A stretch of DNA of 64,000 bases from Nakaseomyces glabratus (taxonomy: Eukaryota > Ascomycota > Saccharomycetes > Saccharomycetales > Saccharomycetaceae), in NCBI RefSeq assembly GCF_010111755.1, contig NC_088961.1, positions 434,001-498,000 of the forward strand, given 5' to 3'. Positions within the stretch are counted from its first letter, which is position 1, and each line of letters starts with the position of its first letter. Below the pieces are notes generated by a model, which worked only from the letters and a program-made list of their open reading frames with translations, was not told where the DNA came from and did no database searches. The position numbers and the translations under genes are program-made. Positions 19,201 to 31,586 of the stretch are shown here, one piece after another.

Positions 19201-22200
19201 AAAAAGAAAAAGTTTCAAGAGAGAGCCGATAACGAAAAATGGTAAATCCAAAAATGGCTACAACTCCGAGTGATTAACAAAATATAGGATCAGAACTTAG
19301 CATGTGAATATTTATGTTACCCTATAACACAAAATAGCCTTAACGAGATAATCATTGAGTTATAATAGCGAAATTCTCGCATAAGTCACATATAGCAATC
19401 AGTGGTGTTCTAAAGAACAGCTAGCCTCCCATACGCCGTAAAGAAATAAAATTCCTAGCAAAGTAATTGCATGATTAGATTATAATCAAAACTATTCATC
19501 TGAAAAATCAATCTGATAATTAATTTTCTTTTGAAATACCAGATAACCACACGTTTTGAACTGTTATTTTATTTCTTGGATGTAATTTAGCATTGTGCTA
19601 ATGAGTCTTGATTCTTTTTCGATAGATTTGTACCAGTTAATGTTTGGTAACGCTTATGTCATAGAAGTGCACATTTGTTAAGTTTATGCTTAATCATAAA
19701 CTAGTAATACGCCAGCAATTTTTTATGGCAAATGCTACTAACATTCCCTTTCAAGTTTCCTGTTTCATGTCTTTTATTTAATGTAATTTCAAATACAACA
19801 GGTATTCCAAATCGAAAAAAAAACTTTATCACAACGTAAACTACGCTAGAATGCAAATATCAATGAAGCAAAATAGAAATATGAACAAACACAATTGACA
19901 AAACCGTACCAGAAATTTTCACATGCGATATTATAACCATTAAAATAGTACCTTGAAATGTTGAGTTAAATGGAAACATGGACATGACTCGGAATACATA
20001 AAAAATTCAACAAAAACCTCACGGTCATTAACAGAAAATATTAGCTTTCTTTAAGATAAGTAATAACTAACCTTAGTGGCCTACCGAACGTTTCTAACTC
20101 TTCTTTTACGTACACCAATGGCTCGAACAAAACAGAAATACAACTATCCTGCTATGAGATGGGTCTCCACAATAGTTTTTGAATGAAAAGTTACAACATT
20201 TTTAATATGGAGACATTAGGGAAAATTCTTGAGAGTTTATTACGTACTACTACAGCATTTCTTAGGATAGGAATATTTTAATTATACATTTAGACGCTGA
20301 ATAGTGTTGAAATAACAGTAATTACAAAGCAGATACTGGTTAAGGAAGAACGATCCCAGGCAAAATTGCTAGAGAGATCTTGTTGGAAACAATCCAGTTG
20401 AAGTGCTAGATTGGATCAGATATCTGGGTACAGATTATCCCGAATTCCCTTTACGGAAATGCTCAGTGCCAATAATCAATACATAAAAAAATATTGCCGT
20501 AAAACTGCAACTAATAAAAATTGGTCGAGGCACTTGAGAAATTGATATCGGCTTAAAAACAGGATACACTTAAAGCTTTTCCACAGAACAGATCATAGCA
20601 ATAACTTTAAAAGAAAAGTCAGTCAGCTGAGAAACCAAAAAGAAGCTCTGATCCCAAATATTGAGAGGTGTATACACGGAAATAAGTTAGAACATTTTGT
20701 GAATTTATTAGCAACAGCTCTAGAATAACAAATAGTAATCTACTTGTAGAACACTAATTCTCTCTATTAGTCATATGGCTTTCTAGGTTTTTCGATGAAA
20801 TCATCAAAAATCATTAAGGCCAGCGCGACTAAGAACAAGGATAGGACAATCCTTTACAGTTGCTAAGAATTGTTTGTGGAATCTTATTGAATGGTATTTT
20901 GTGTATAGTACATAATTCAATCACAAGAGAACACTTTGTGAGTATTGCTCAATATATGGATTTGTCCTTAGCAAAGGATCAAAAATGAGAAGAGTAAGAC
21001 TGAAGAACAGAGAAGAGATGCGGGATAGTCGCAGAATCTGGAGTAGACCCCCCACTATGCTTCTCAGGGGCAGAGAGTACTAAGCAAAATATGCAAAATG
21101 CAGGGAAAAAAAAATATGGGATGCAAGAGATTCAATAGAGGAGTATCTGTCGAGAAGAATTCTGCAGTACCATTGAAAAAAAGAAATGGGCATGCCCGAA
21201 GTCCCGGGATTTTTGGGATAGCAGAGATTTTCTATGACTTGCGTAAAACTGAAGAAAAAAATTGAAAAAAGCAAATCACTCGTGGTAACACAGAAAACCG
21301 GGAAGAGCAACAAAAAAAAAATTTTATTGTACCTCTTGTTCTGTGTGTATACTACCATTTTCATTGAAGATAATTCTGCTGATTCAATATTATTCATATT
21401 AATACTATTGAACACATACTGAGCTAGAAGCAATGTACATTCAGTGACATGGTAAAAGAAATATACCAGCAATTAACAGCGATTATTCCAGTTCTCGTTT
21501 AATGAGCAGCGTTCGATGAAATATTTTGCCTTAAACAGAGTGGTCTAGAGTATGCTATAGTCACTCGAACTACTGAGCTTATTATGGTGTTACTGGTGTG
21601 GTATCACTTTTGAAAATGAATGGAATAACAGGGACTTTTGGGGATTGACAATTACGGAATTGTATACACAATCGATGAGAGGACATGCTATGATGGAAAG
21701 CATTTCTTTTTGAGTCTGAATAAAAAAGCAGTCCATGAATGTGGTAACTCCCCCACTATTCCTTTTGCTGTAAACTACTGTATAAGAGATCAGCTCAAGG
21801 TCCCAGCTATTTCTTATGGTGAATGATGGTTGCTTGCAGTTGCGGTAGTGAATTTTGAGTAGCTCGATAGTTTCCAAGATGTTAAAACCGAATCACAGTT
21901 AAATAGGGGGAGGGTGTGAAGAGAAGTTAGAAATTAACACTGGGTCATTGAAGAAATATGTAAGTTGTACTCAGTGAAAAAAATTAACCCGTTTATGTTA
22001 CTGAATATACTACTGTCAGGAGAAAAACAATGAACTGTGAGCATAATATTAATGGTTAACAATAAGAAAGTTGAAAATAAAGGAAGTGCCACCATTTTCA
22101 AGAATAAAAAATCATCCCACTTTGTGTCTCTCTACTAATTATCTCAGCATGACTGTTACACAAGGGCACAAGAATTGTTGGCCAATCCTTTACTTGTCAA

Positions 22201-25200
22201 GCTCTTCAATCCTCAGAGGCAATCTGAAAATGTCCTTGACAAATTTACGTACCAGTATGGAAAAATCGTACTAAAATTTTAAGAAACAACTGATGAGTAA
22301 TAATTATATTCACTAGAAATACAAGCACAACCTAAATCTCAACCCCCTTCCAACAGAAAAGAAAACAGAAAGAAACTTCTTAGCATCATGGTGGTAGTAC
22401 GACTGAAATATAGTACAGGTATCGATTGTAGTAAAAAAACCCTTTAATAAAATTAATGAGTGTTTACAAGGAAAGCGGTCAAAGGAAAAAATGGCTGTCC
22501 CTATGTTATCTTCGCAGGGATAAAATAGAGAATATCGGTGTTAATCAAAGAAAAACAACAAACCAGAAAATAGTATGTATCACTACTTTCGTCTATATGA
22601 GCATGAAAGATGGCCGTCCTTGGCACCCAATTAAGCATCACCAAAAAAAATAATTCTTTTGCTAGGACAAATTAGAAAGCTGTTGTTCGATCTTTACTTG
22701 CCGATGGTCATGAACACAGATTCTAAGCTTCTAAATAACAACTCCTTCCCATTTTCACCGACATGGGCCACTGCTGAATTTCTCAGAGTATTCTCAAGGT
22801 ACGTATTTGGAAAAAAGAGATTTTTGGGAGAGTATTATATCATGATATTAATTATTATTAATAACATGTTAGCTACGCATATTTTTGGGTATAAGTCTGT
22901 TTGTTTCATATTGTAATAAATCAATCTCAAGTTTTTGTTCATTTCCGTTTACATCAAACAGGCTCTTCACGTCTTTTTCAAAGAACTCACTATGAGCTTT
23001 GTAATAGGTAATGTTTTTGCTTTCTTTTCTACTATTTCCGGCCAATTGTTCTTTTTGGTCACAGAAGAGTAAGCGAGTTTCTTTCGCTTTTTTTCGGAAT
23101 ACCCCCGTCTTAGTAGCCCAAAAGAAAAAAAAATTCATCCCACTTTTTAGGTTCGAAAACACCTTAAAGAATATTTTGGAATTCATATCAGATGATTGGA
23201 ACAGCTTACTATGGAAAAAATGCCGTAGTATACTAATTTACCTCTTTTACACACGATACTCTTCTATAAAAGAAGTCGCCACACTGAGCGTCGTATTTAA
23301 ACTACAGAGGTCACAAAAGACAGTGCCAAGCGCAACAACCACTACCATCACCACAAAGATTCCCCCCTTGTGTTCCCTCTTTGCTATGACGTGGAGACAA
23401 ACTGGCATAGTTCTTTACTTCCAGTCACCTTGCCTAAGAACCTAAATATTGATTATAAAAGCCTTTGCTAGTTTTAGCGACAGATTAGTAATTCATTTTC
23501 TTCGCGTATTTCACAGGGCGGTTATGGCACTACAAAACCCGTAGAACTAGCAAGGATCAAAAAGGACGTATATGGCTACTATGTAATAGAAACACTTTAA
23601 GTTCTCAATTACATCTTGATCTAAAGAGAAGGTTTTTTTTCACAGAGACCAGTCCTATTTTTTCTTCTGCGAGACATTTCATTCTATACTTTATTAGAAG
23701 GAAAAAGAAATGAAACGCTTCGCAAAATAAAAAATATCGCAGGTCCTATCCATGAAAGGCATTCTAAGCTACAAATATTATGTATTACGTACACAGATCC
23801 ATTCTTTCTGTATTGGGTGCTTGATAGAATTAAGCAAATCAATACACTTGATGCTGTTAAAGCTGTAAAAAAACAATAAAGGTCGTAGGAGCATTTGATC
23901 AGAGAGTGCTGATTTCACTAACAAGGTCTGTGGTATCTGGTCGGAATTATGGAGAAGTAGCGAAAAATGAGCAAGAGAAACATTTCAGTACGGCATTTTC
24001 TCTGTTATTCATTAATCACACAGAACGCATTTTTTCATTCTATTACAGTTCCGTGCCGTGATTTGGTGACATGTTGCACATGAGGTTGTCTGTGAAATCC
24101 TTCGCATCACAGAAAATACCGTGTGGAGACTAGCTGAAGAAGTGGGCAAATCATTCTAGTTTCTCGCATTATGGGGTTGTGTCGGGCCAGTGGAAAAGAC
24201 CGGGCTGGACTGGGCAAACGATCAAATGAGAAGGTAAACAATTACAGAAATGAAACAAATTGCGTGGGCCTTAGCTACAAAGTGTAAATTTCATCATCAA
24301 CTGACTGAGTTAGCATTCTCCTGTGATTAATTCTGTGCATAAAGATCACAAAGAAATACCCGCAGGGATCATTCCTTACTAAGGTGTTTTTTTTTGTGGA
24401 AGATATAGTGTGATCATGATTTTCGAAAAAATCAAATTAACTGTATTTTGTGTGAGCAAACGACGCAATACAGACAAAGTCAGAATAAACCATGCAAAAT
24501 TGACCAACTATAGTAATTTCTAACAAGATGCTTGTAAAGTGCGAATGTTGCAATAGATACTGACCAAATTTTCAACTTACTGGTACATTTGGTTGTATCT
24601 GTACACCACAGCGAACCAAGGTGGCTATTAGCGCAACAATAAGGGCCTGTACCTAGTCAAGATTGCGTTTAGTAGTTTACTGCTATCTTTGATATAACAG
24701 GTACTTTACAAATTGTAAAGGTATTTAGAATAGACGAAGTATAAACTGAGCTTTTATTTCATCTACCAGAAATACAATATTACTAAATGTTTGAAGAGTG
24801 TCGCTTGTTAAAACAGAGGAAGGATCATAGTGGGATATAGGAGCTAAACAAGAAGTTAGTTCAATAACCGAAGGAGATTATTTGTCTTGAAGGTAATAGA
24901 TTGTAATCTTTTCGATATTTGCATAGACTATTTACACATAATTGGAATCGTACAACTACGTGTATCTGATACAATATACACTTGGCTCCTAATTTCTACC
25001 CCTGCGTTATGCACTACCGTTTAGTTTTGGCTGGTAATTTCCTGGTTATTACAATCAATTCTCGTAAAGCTCAAAAAATAAAAAGTGAAGATCACAAACT
25101 AAATCATGTAGAATCACAATTTGAACAGGAAAGATAATTGTGTACAATAAAGAAAGCCGAAATATATTCGACGCCGGATTATACTAACTGTAAGATAGTT

Positions 25201-26921
25201 CCTTGTCGATTGTTTTTCTTATTTTTTTCACTTTTGTATGAAAATCGCAACGAAAAAGAAAATGGTTATATTTCATGAAACTTGTCCCGTATCCGAAATT
25301 CTCTGAATTTGCAGGACCACAACTTCTGGGCCTTCTTTCCAAGATATATTATGTGCAAACCGTTCGATTTTAAGAAATGATTCTCTTTTCTTTTCAGTTA
25401 ACTAGGTCTTCTCTACAGTGTTCGAAAAACAAAGATACACTTCCCACAATCGTGGGGCAATCTGAGTGCAAGACAATCCCATACATTGAAGAAAAGAAAA
25501 AAATAAGTAGTAAAGGTAAGGAAATGGGATGGTAAAGGATGTAACAAATGAGAAAAGAAAAGTACCAAAAATCTTGAACAAAAATTATTGGTATGTTCTG
25601 TAAGAGTAAATTACTATTCCTACTTGTCCTTTCAGTGAAAAACCTGTGCATTATTAGATAGAACTGAGAAATTCAAGACTGAGAAGTCCTAGGTAATTCC
25701 TGTGGAGATTCTTACATCAACGTAATCTTATACACCCACTATTGTAAGGGGAAAAAATAGGACAAGCATACAAAAAAACGGATATGGCTCCTCTTCTTCT
25801 TCTTTCCTGTGAATTTTATTAATTAGAAAAATACCTGCAGGAAGTTATTCGTTTTCTTTGCTCACTTTTCTTATTACTGGTTGTGAAGGATGAAGGGAGA
25901 GATACAGAAAGACAGTCTATTTGAGATATTCTATTGTCTTTCAAATGCTGCAGTGAAGCCTTCTGGGTTTTATACTCTCATATTATAGAAGGTAAAACTG
26001 GATTTTCTTCGATTGTCGTACACTTTTCTTATTAGTTGTGATTAACACTAACATCATTTTGTTTCTGTGAACATGAAATATTAATTTGCCAGCTTATAAG
26101 TGTTCCCTGAATTAGCATAATATTCATGCTTGACCCAGAAACTGGTTTCCAGCCGTTTTTTCTTTTTCATGGATCAAGGAGTTTCCTTAACAAGTCCCTT
26201 GTATATACCAATTATTGATTTCGATCTGGTGTTATAGGCCGTTGGGATGTTTCACCAAGGTGATAGCTCTTTCAGAGTGCAGCAGTTGATTTGCACAAAG
26301 CCTATGTAATCAAAAATAGTATAAATATATATTAATGCATTCAAATGACTTGACTTTTATAGCTCTATCTTGTTATGAACATTCACAACTATTTTAACCA
26401 ATACTGACTGTATTACATTTCAATACATTTTTTTTACGCAACTTTCATTTTTCAGATTACAAACAGTAAAGAAATCCCTTTGAATTTGAATAATAGTACC
26501 TTTGAATTAAATAAAACGGAAACATATCCAATCATACTTGAAGGCCTCTCACTCGACAATACAATTTCATTTCTATTTAAATCCCATATTAGATTGATTA
26601 CCAATAGGAGCTGGAATTAGTTCACCAATAGATAGCATTTGAATCGACTGTGTGCAGTATTATTCAACAAAAAGGTTGTTGTATCACAGTCATCAAGAAT
26701 TAGTGGAACATATTAATTTCAATTATACGCCATCGAGCAGAGATTTAATAGTAATATTAATTGTTCTAAATTTGCTCAATTTTCAGGCTATATCGATATC
26801 CCAATCCTAGTTCCATCTCATTAGAACTTATTTAATTCCTTCAAGTTATTCTACTTTAATTTCTCATTTTATTTTAGTGAGTTTGAGAAGCTGACTTATA
26901 TTCTCTAGCCATAGATGGGCA
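16214..26921. other. 10.7-kb gene desert between ART5 and the STP-type gene
   Basis: Nothing in this stretch looks like a known gene. The longest open frame is 144 codons (23011-23445), with no recognisable domain and runs of F, K and L typical of translated AT-rich spacer. The DNA is evenly AT-rich. A short GC-richer patch lies at about 24165-24240, and G/C runs occur near 21046-21055 and 22338-22345. By eye I found no tRNA boxes, no U2/U4/U5/U6, RNase P, RNase MRP or SRP RNA signature, no telomerase template, no LTR or transposon coding sequence, and no point-centromere CDEIII. The flanking genes (ART5 on minus, STP on plus) are divergent, so the whole stretch could formally be promoter, but it is far longer than yeast promoters. 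Confidence 0.6.
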
Positions 26922-26962
26922 ATGACATCTGTACTTTCCACGATAAAAATTTTGGACACTAA
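26915..26962 (+). other. Upstream reading frame overlapping the STP start codon
   Basis: An ATG at 26915, 7 nt before the main ATG at 26922, opens a different frame of 15 codons and stops at 26960-26962, inside the main coding region. If it lies in the leader it would intercept scanning ribosomes and lower translation of the zinc-finger protein. If transcription starts between the two ATGs it would be avoided. The sequence is certain, the function inferred. Confidence 0.5.
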
Positions 26963-28469
26963 GACATTAAACACTGTCAGTGAAGAACGAAGCAAAAGCA
27001 TGCATACGAACAACTTTTTCACGGGTAATTCTACTAACAGTACACTTTCCCCAACAAATAGTATTATTCAAAATTCGCAACAAACCATTATTAGTGCCTT
27101 AACACCACAAGCAACTAATAATTACACGACACAAACTTCGGTAAATTGTCAAAATGATAGCCGGTACTCATATTATAACAGCGCTTCTGTCATAGATAGA
27201 CCAAAATTAAAGCTGCCACCAATTTCTTCTTTGGATAATTTTGTGAAAACCAATATCTATAATGACAGTAGGTTAAGGAACGATACTCGAATGGTCAGGA
27301 CAGTATCAGTGCCCTATTCAGCAACTTATGATAAAAAGCAAGTGAATCCACAAATTGCCCCTAACAACACTAGTACGCAAGGGGCACCCACTCACGCAGT
27401 AAACCGAAATGTATACACAACAGATTACAGGCCGCTAATTAAAAGTGAGTTCAGCCCGACAAGTCTACCCACATATCTACCTCTAGACACAAATACCTCT
27501 AGAAGAGAGAGTGTATACCTAGCAACATTGAAGTCTTCTAGTAGCTCACCTACACCGTCATGTGGCTCGGCTATAAAAAACTCACCTCCAACATATCATA
27601 TGTGTCCAAACATTTTACCAAGTTCAGATACATGTTCATCAACAAACAGTTCTACTACTACTAATGTTTCTTACAGAACCTCATATTATCTGCCATCAAA
27701 TAATACATCATTTAGATCAGTATCCTTCACAAATAAAAACGTGAATACAAGCAATGAAAGTCTAACCGAAATCAATACACTAGCAGGATCCATCCCTAAC
27801 ACTACACTACCATCATCTAATAACATGACGCTTCAAGAAATCAATCTCAAGAAAGCATTATTAGCCGACTATTCAAAAACAAAAAAAAAGAGGCAGTGTC
27901 CAATTTGTCATAAATATTTTGCCAACTTGTCAACTCATAAATCGACACATCTAACCTCTCAAGATCGACCACATAAATGTATTATATGTCAGAGTGGATT
28001 TGCTAGAAACAATGACCTTATCAGACATAGAAAGCGTCACTGGAAGGATGATATACAAAACATAGCCAACCTAGGAAATACTAATCAGCAGTGTCAAAAT
28101 ACCATACAAGGCCAAAGAGCACTGAAGAAAAATCAACTAATACAATTACATCAGATCAAATGTGCTTTTAAGTGCCCATATAATGCAAACTTGATTGAAG
28201 TTGATTTAGAACTAAACTCTCCTGAAACTAGTAACAGTGTTCTTGAATTTACACCAATGGATTGCCATCCTACAGGAGTCTTTTCACGTTGTGATACATT
28301 TAAAAATCATCTCAAAGCACTGCATTTTGAATATCCTCAAAAGACTAAAAGAGAACAAAGAAGTCAAGTTCCAGGTAAATGTAAACACTGCGGTATGAAA
28401 TTTCCTAATGTCGATATTTGGTTGAACCAGCATGTCGGAAAGAGTTGTGGATTTCGATACCATTCCTGA
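26922..28469 (+). CDS. STP3/STP4-type C2H2 zinc-finger protein
   Basis: This 515-residue protein has a low-complexity Ser/Thr/Asn-rich N-terminal 310 residues and a conserved C-terminal zinc-finger region matching S. cerevisiae Stp4 (YDL048C) and Stp3. A run of basic residues (KKKR, near 322) precedes CPICHKYFANLSTHKSTH, then CIICQSGFARNNDLIRHRKRH, then a CPYNANLIEVDLE block leading to FSRCDTFKNHLKALHFEYP, and finally CKHCGMKFPN ending in HVGKSCG. The first finger has a short spacing (C-x2-C-x9-H-x3-H), as in Stp4. The S. cerevisiae proteins are nuclear and poorly characterised, and the family also includes the amino-acid-response factors Stp1/Stp2. I cannot tell Stp3 from Stp4 here. A 10.7-kb gene-free stretch lies upstream, and an overlapping upstream ATG lies 7 nt before the start. 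Confidence 0.9.
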   Translation: MTSVLSTIKILDTKTLNTVSEERSKSMHTNNFFTGNSTNSTLSPTNSIIQNSQQTIISALTPQATNNYTTQTSVNCQNDSRYSYYNSASVIDRPKLKLPPISSLDNFVKTNIYNDSRLRNDTRMVRTVSVPYSATYDKKQVNPQIAPNNTSTQGAPTHAVNRNVYTTDYRPLIKSEFSPTSLPTYLPLDTNTSRRESVYLATLKSSSSSPTPSCGSAIKNSPPTYHMCPNILPSSDTCSSTNSSTTTNVSYRTSYYLPSNNTSFRSVSFTNKNVNTSNESLTEINTLAGSIPNTTLPSSNNMTLQEINLKKALLADYSKTKKKRQCPICHKYFANLSTHKSTHLTSQDRPHKCIICQSGFARNNDLIRHRKRHWKDDIQNIANLGNTNQQCQNTIQGQRALKKNQLIQLHQIKCAFKCPYNANLIEVDLELNSPETSNSVLEFTPMDCHPTGVFSRCDTFKNHLKALHFEYPQKTKREQRSQVPGKCKHCGMKFPNVDIWLNQHVGKSCGFRYHS

Positions 28470-30085
28470 AGACAATTATATTGCTCATATCTCGTGAGAA
28501 CGATATGATAATGATTTAATGTTATTATGGTGTAGTTTTTTCTGTATTAATATGAACAGAAATGGAATGCAATTCTTTTGCTGTGTATCACAATGGTAAG
28601 CTTGGCATGCTATTTCACTCTGTTCTGTAAATAATATTAGGTTCTGTATGCTTTAAAGATAACTATTTCTCTGCTTGCTATAAAACCAATCGATACCGCT
28701 GAGTTGCTTATTAATATCAAAGACTTGAATGTGCAGGTCCCAGTCTCATAATTGCTAATTCAATTATTCGTTGATACATTGTCATTCGAGATAAAGAAAA
28801 CAGAACCTGCACAAACTCATTGAAATGGGAAGACAACAAATAAGGAATTGCTCTGGCTAATAGGTATTACTTGAATCGACTTGTCCACTCCATGTAATTC
28901 TTTTGCAAAAAAGAAGTAAAGGCAATATAGGGATAATACTACCATGTATTAAAAGCAAGGATTCGATTTCATTGTGGTAGTGAATCGTTCGTTTATCCAT
29001 TAGCATGAGTTTTCTGTAGGACTCGCATGAAACTGCTATAACATTTTGAAAACTATTCATTCAAAAGTGGACTTTATTCAGTGAAAGATAGATACCTTAG
29101 TAGAAAAGCAGGACTCTATTAGATGAGAATTATACTCACAATATTACAACACTAATATTATGTTGATAGGCATTCCATATTCTACCGTATTTCTTTCAAA
29201 ATTGTTAGCTATAAAATAAATCCTTCATAAGGATTGTTTTTATCTTTGAACAATGTTACTAATAACAAAAATAAAAGAGAGCCTATTTGAATAGCAATGT
29301 TATGCTTGAAACCTATATTGTGTAATCATGGAGAAAAGGAGGAAAGAATGTCATATTTAAATAAAAAATATTTAGCTACAACACTTTTGCTGCAAATAGT
29401 TGATTTTTTTTTTCTACAAGGACCATAGATTTATTATTTTCTTCGAATTGAGCTTTCTCCCTAAGAAGCTACTTTTTCCACTTAGGAGGGACTTGCAAAC
29501 CGGACTTGTAAGTGGAGGGTGCTTTGTTTATTAAATATATTAAAGTGGGATATACTTCATTATATTTTTTATTTCTACATCCATCTTTAAAGATATATAA
29601 CTTTGATTTTTGCGGAACCGATAATACATTAGAAACTAATTTAGCATTGGTAGAAACTGCAAAAAAATTGTTTGAAGTTGGTATATGCTTTTATAATATT
29701 GTGTAGAATTATGTTCAATCACTTCTTTAAGGAAAAAAGCTTATGTATTCTTCTACAGCTTCATATGCTTCAATTTAATGATAAAGTTTTAGTTACCTTG
29801 TTAGAGTAATAATTATTACTTATTTATATACGGATTGTGTACCGGAAACAAATTTTTGATCCAGTATCTCCTATCTAAGTACTATATTAAATAAAGTAAA
29901 ACTGTCTCGGTCATCAAACTTTAGTTATAATTTGTATCATATCAGATTACTAGTAGTTCTCTTATAATAAGAATATAATATAATAATGGCATATATATAA
30001 GTTTGATGTATTCATAAAGTCATTGAAGTGTGGAAAATATTACGTAACAAACAATATGTAAGATGTGCATGATGCATATGTGAGC
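28470..30085. other. Intergenic, 3' of the STP-type gene
   Basis: A 1.6-kb AT-rich stretch between two converging genes. The longest open frames are below 70 codons. A TA-rich patch lies at about 29960-30000. No RNA or mobile-element signature was seen. Confidence 0.5.
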
Positions 30086-30544
30086 TTACCAGCCTTGTCT
30101 ACCTTGGTGTTCACCAGGATAGCCCTGGGGAGGGCGGCCATAGGTTTGTTGTCCATCAGAATACTGGTAGTTGTCGTATTCATTACGAGCAGGACCTCCA
30201 CGTCTATCATATTGATAATCGTTGTTGTTCTCACGACGGTAATTATCCTGTGGGGCAAATCCCATATTATTCATTGGTGGTGGTGGGTTATTGTAACTAG
30301 GACCATCATCTCTATATTCTTGACCATGGTGTTTGTGGTGAGAATGTTCGGCTAATTTTTCACCTAGTATTGCACCACCAATGGCACCTAAAGCTCCACC
30401 CATCTTCTTATGTCCAGAGGATAAATGCGAACCAGCGTATGCACCAGCTAGACCACCAGCTATTGCAGCCAATGCATCACCACCATGGTGGTGATTGTGA
30501 TGATGCTCTCTTTCTCTTTCTCTTTCTCTTTCTTCTTCGCACAT
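30086..30544 (-). CDS. Glycine-zipper protein, YNL208W homolog
   Basis: The first ATG (30544) gives 152 residues starting MCEEERER. The open frame extends further upstream only by way of a non-ATG codon. An ER dipeptide run and a His-rich patch (residues 14-20) precede a glycine zipper at about residues 29-66 (GGLAGAYAGS ... GGALGAIGGAILGEKL). The C-terminal 80 residues are hydrophilic, rich in Pro, Tyr, Asn, Gln and Arg. S. cerevisiae YNL208W, next to SSB2, has the same SAGAYAGS and GALGAIGGA pattern and a similar disordered tail, and here too the gene is next to SSB. YNL208W has no settled function and may associate with ribosomes. Homology rests on one motif plus position. Confidence 0.82.
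   Translation of the reverse strand: MCEEEREREREREHHHNHHHGGDALAAIAGGLAGAYAGSHLSSGHKKMGGALGAIGGAILGEKLAEHSHHKHHGQEYRDDGPSYNNPPPPMNNMGFAPQDNYRRENNNDYQYDRRGGPARNEYDNYQYSDGQQTYGRPPQGYPGEHQGRQGW
30507..30532. repeat. 6-bp microsatellite (TCTCTT) in the YNL208W homolog
   Basis: About four copies of a hexamer encode alternating Glu-Arg near the protein's N terminus. Being in frame, copy-number change would lengthen or shorten the ER run without a frameshift. Confidence 0.85.
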
Positions 30545-31586
30545 TCTATCTAATATTTTTAATTGCTTATATATAATGTTTACTAGAATAAACTCCAAAT
30601 GATTTCGGAAATAGACATAAAATATGAGTAATCAAAATATCAAATGGTTAAATACTATTCGCATGTTATATCTTCGAGACAATTGTTGCTTATCAAATCA
30701 AATCAAGCAACTAAATAGCGCAAAGCAGCCCTAGATAAGTCGTTAGAAAGGTGAAAGGGGAGAGCCATTTTACTCCTCTTCGGTGGCTCATACTTACTAA
30801 TTACGTATAGGAAACCATTGCATAAAACAATATGTGATAAACAGGTCATCAGCCCCTTGTAATTGAATAAAGGGGAACCTGAGTATTGAATTCTAAGTGT
30901 GACTGATACTGGTATCCTACTAACTGCTAATTTTGGATCGCATCTTCATCGTTGGATCCGTTACCAAAATTTTATTGTAGAAACAAAATCAGTAATTATA
31001 AGATAGTTGTGCTCTTTATACTCGGATTTTAATCGTATTATGAATTGGAGTCGTGATGAAGTCAAGAACTATCATATTCAAAATTGAATATGCTACTAGA
31101 TTTACGGAACTGCGGACAGTAGTATAGTAACCTCTATAGTTCATACAAGATGATTGGCAATAATGGATTCTAGTAATTGAATATAAAATACTTATGAGAT
31201 CACATTTAAAGGGCTAATCGATAATTTAATTGAATACCGAAAACTATGATACATATATATGGTAGCAAAATATTAAGAGGAGTAATAAATTTTATTATGC
31301 CAGTAATGTATAAGTATAGAAATAAATTGTAAGCATAAGCCTACTTCCCTAATTACTCTATTTTTTAATAAATTTGTTAAGCAATGTTGTACAAGATTAG
31401 GATCATTGGAAAATGGAACTGAAAATTATGGTAAAAAAATATGACAATATTCATGTGGATTGTAAAAGAATTAAGAAACAAAAAGGATAGAAAAACCAAT
31501 CCATAATAAAAAGTTTATGATCTATTAATGCATTATTAAGATGGAATTTCTTTGGAATATTTTTATCTTAAGTTAATTGAATTCTT
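30545..31586. other. Intergenic between the YNL208W homolog and SSB
   Basis: About 1 kb of AT-rich DNA forms the promoter of the YNL208W homolog and the 3' side of SSB. A TTTCGGAAA stretch at 30604-30612 recalls the core of a point centromere but fails on the rest of the motif. No gene is visible. Confidence 0.5.

Noticed and set aside
23011..23445. A 144-codon open frame in the gene desert
   Set aside because: No domain, random-looking composition, overlapped by an equally long frame on the other strand (22869-23186).
25285..25310. TCCGAAATT as a possible centromere CDEIII in the desert
   Set aside because: Flanking CDEIII bases do not fit, and no CDEI or highly AT-rich CDEII lies at the right distance.
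30603..30670. TTTCGGAAA followed by AT-rich DNA, as a point centromere read on the minus strand
   Set aside because: The rest of CDEIII (the TGT and TG positions) does not match, the AT-rich part is only about 58 bp and about 76 percent AT, and the CDEI-like site has a mismatch.
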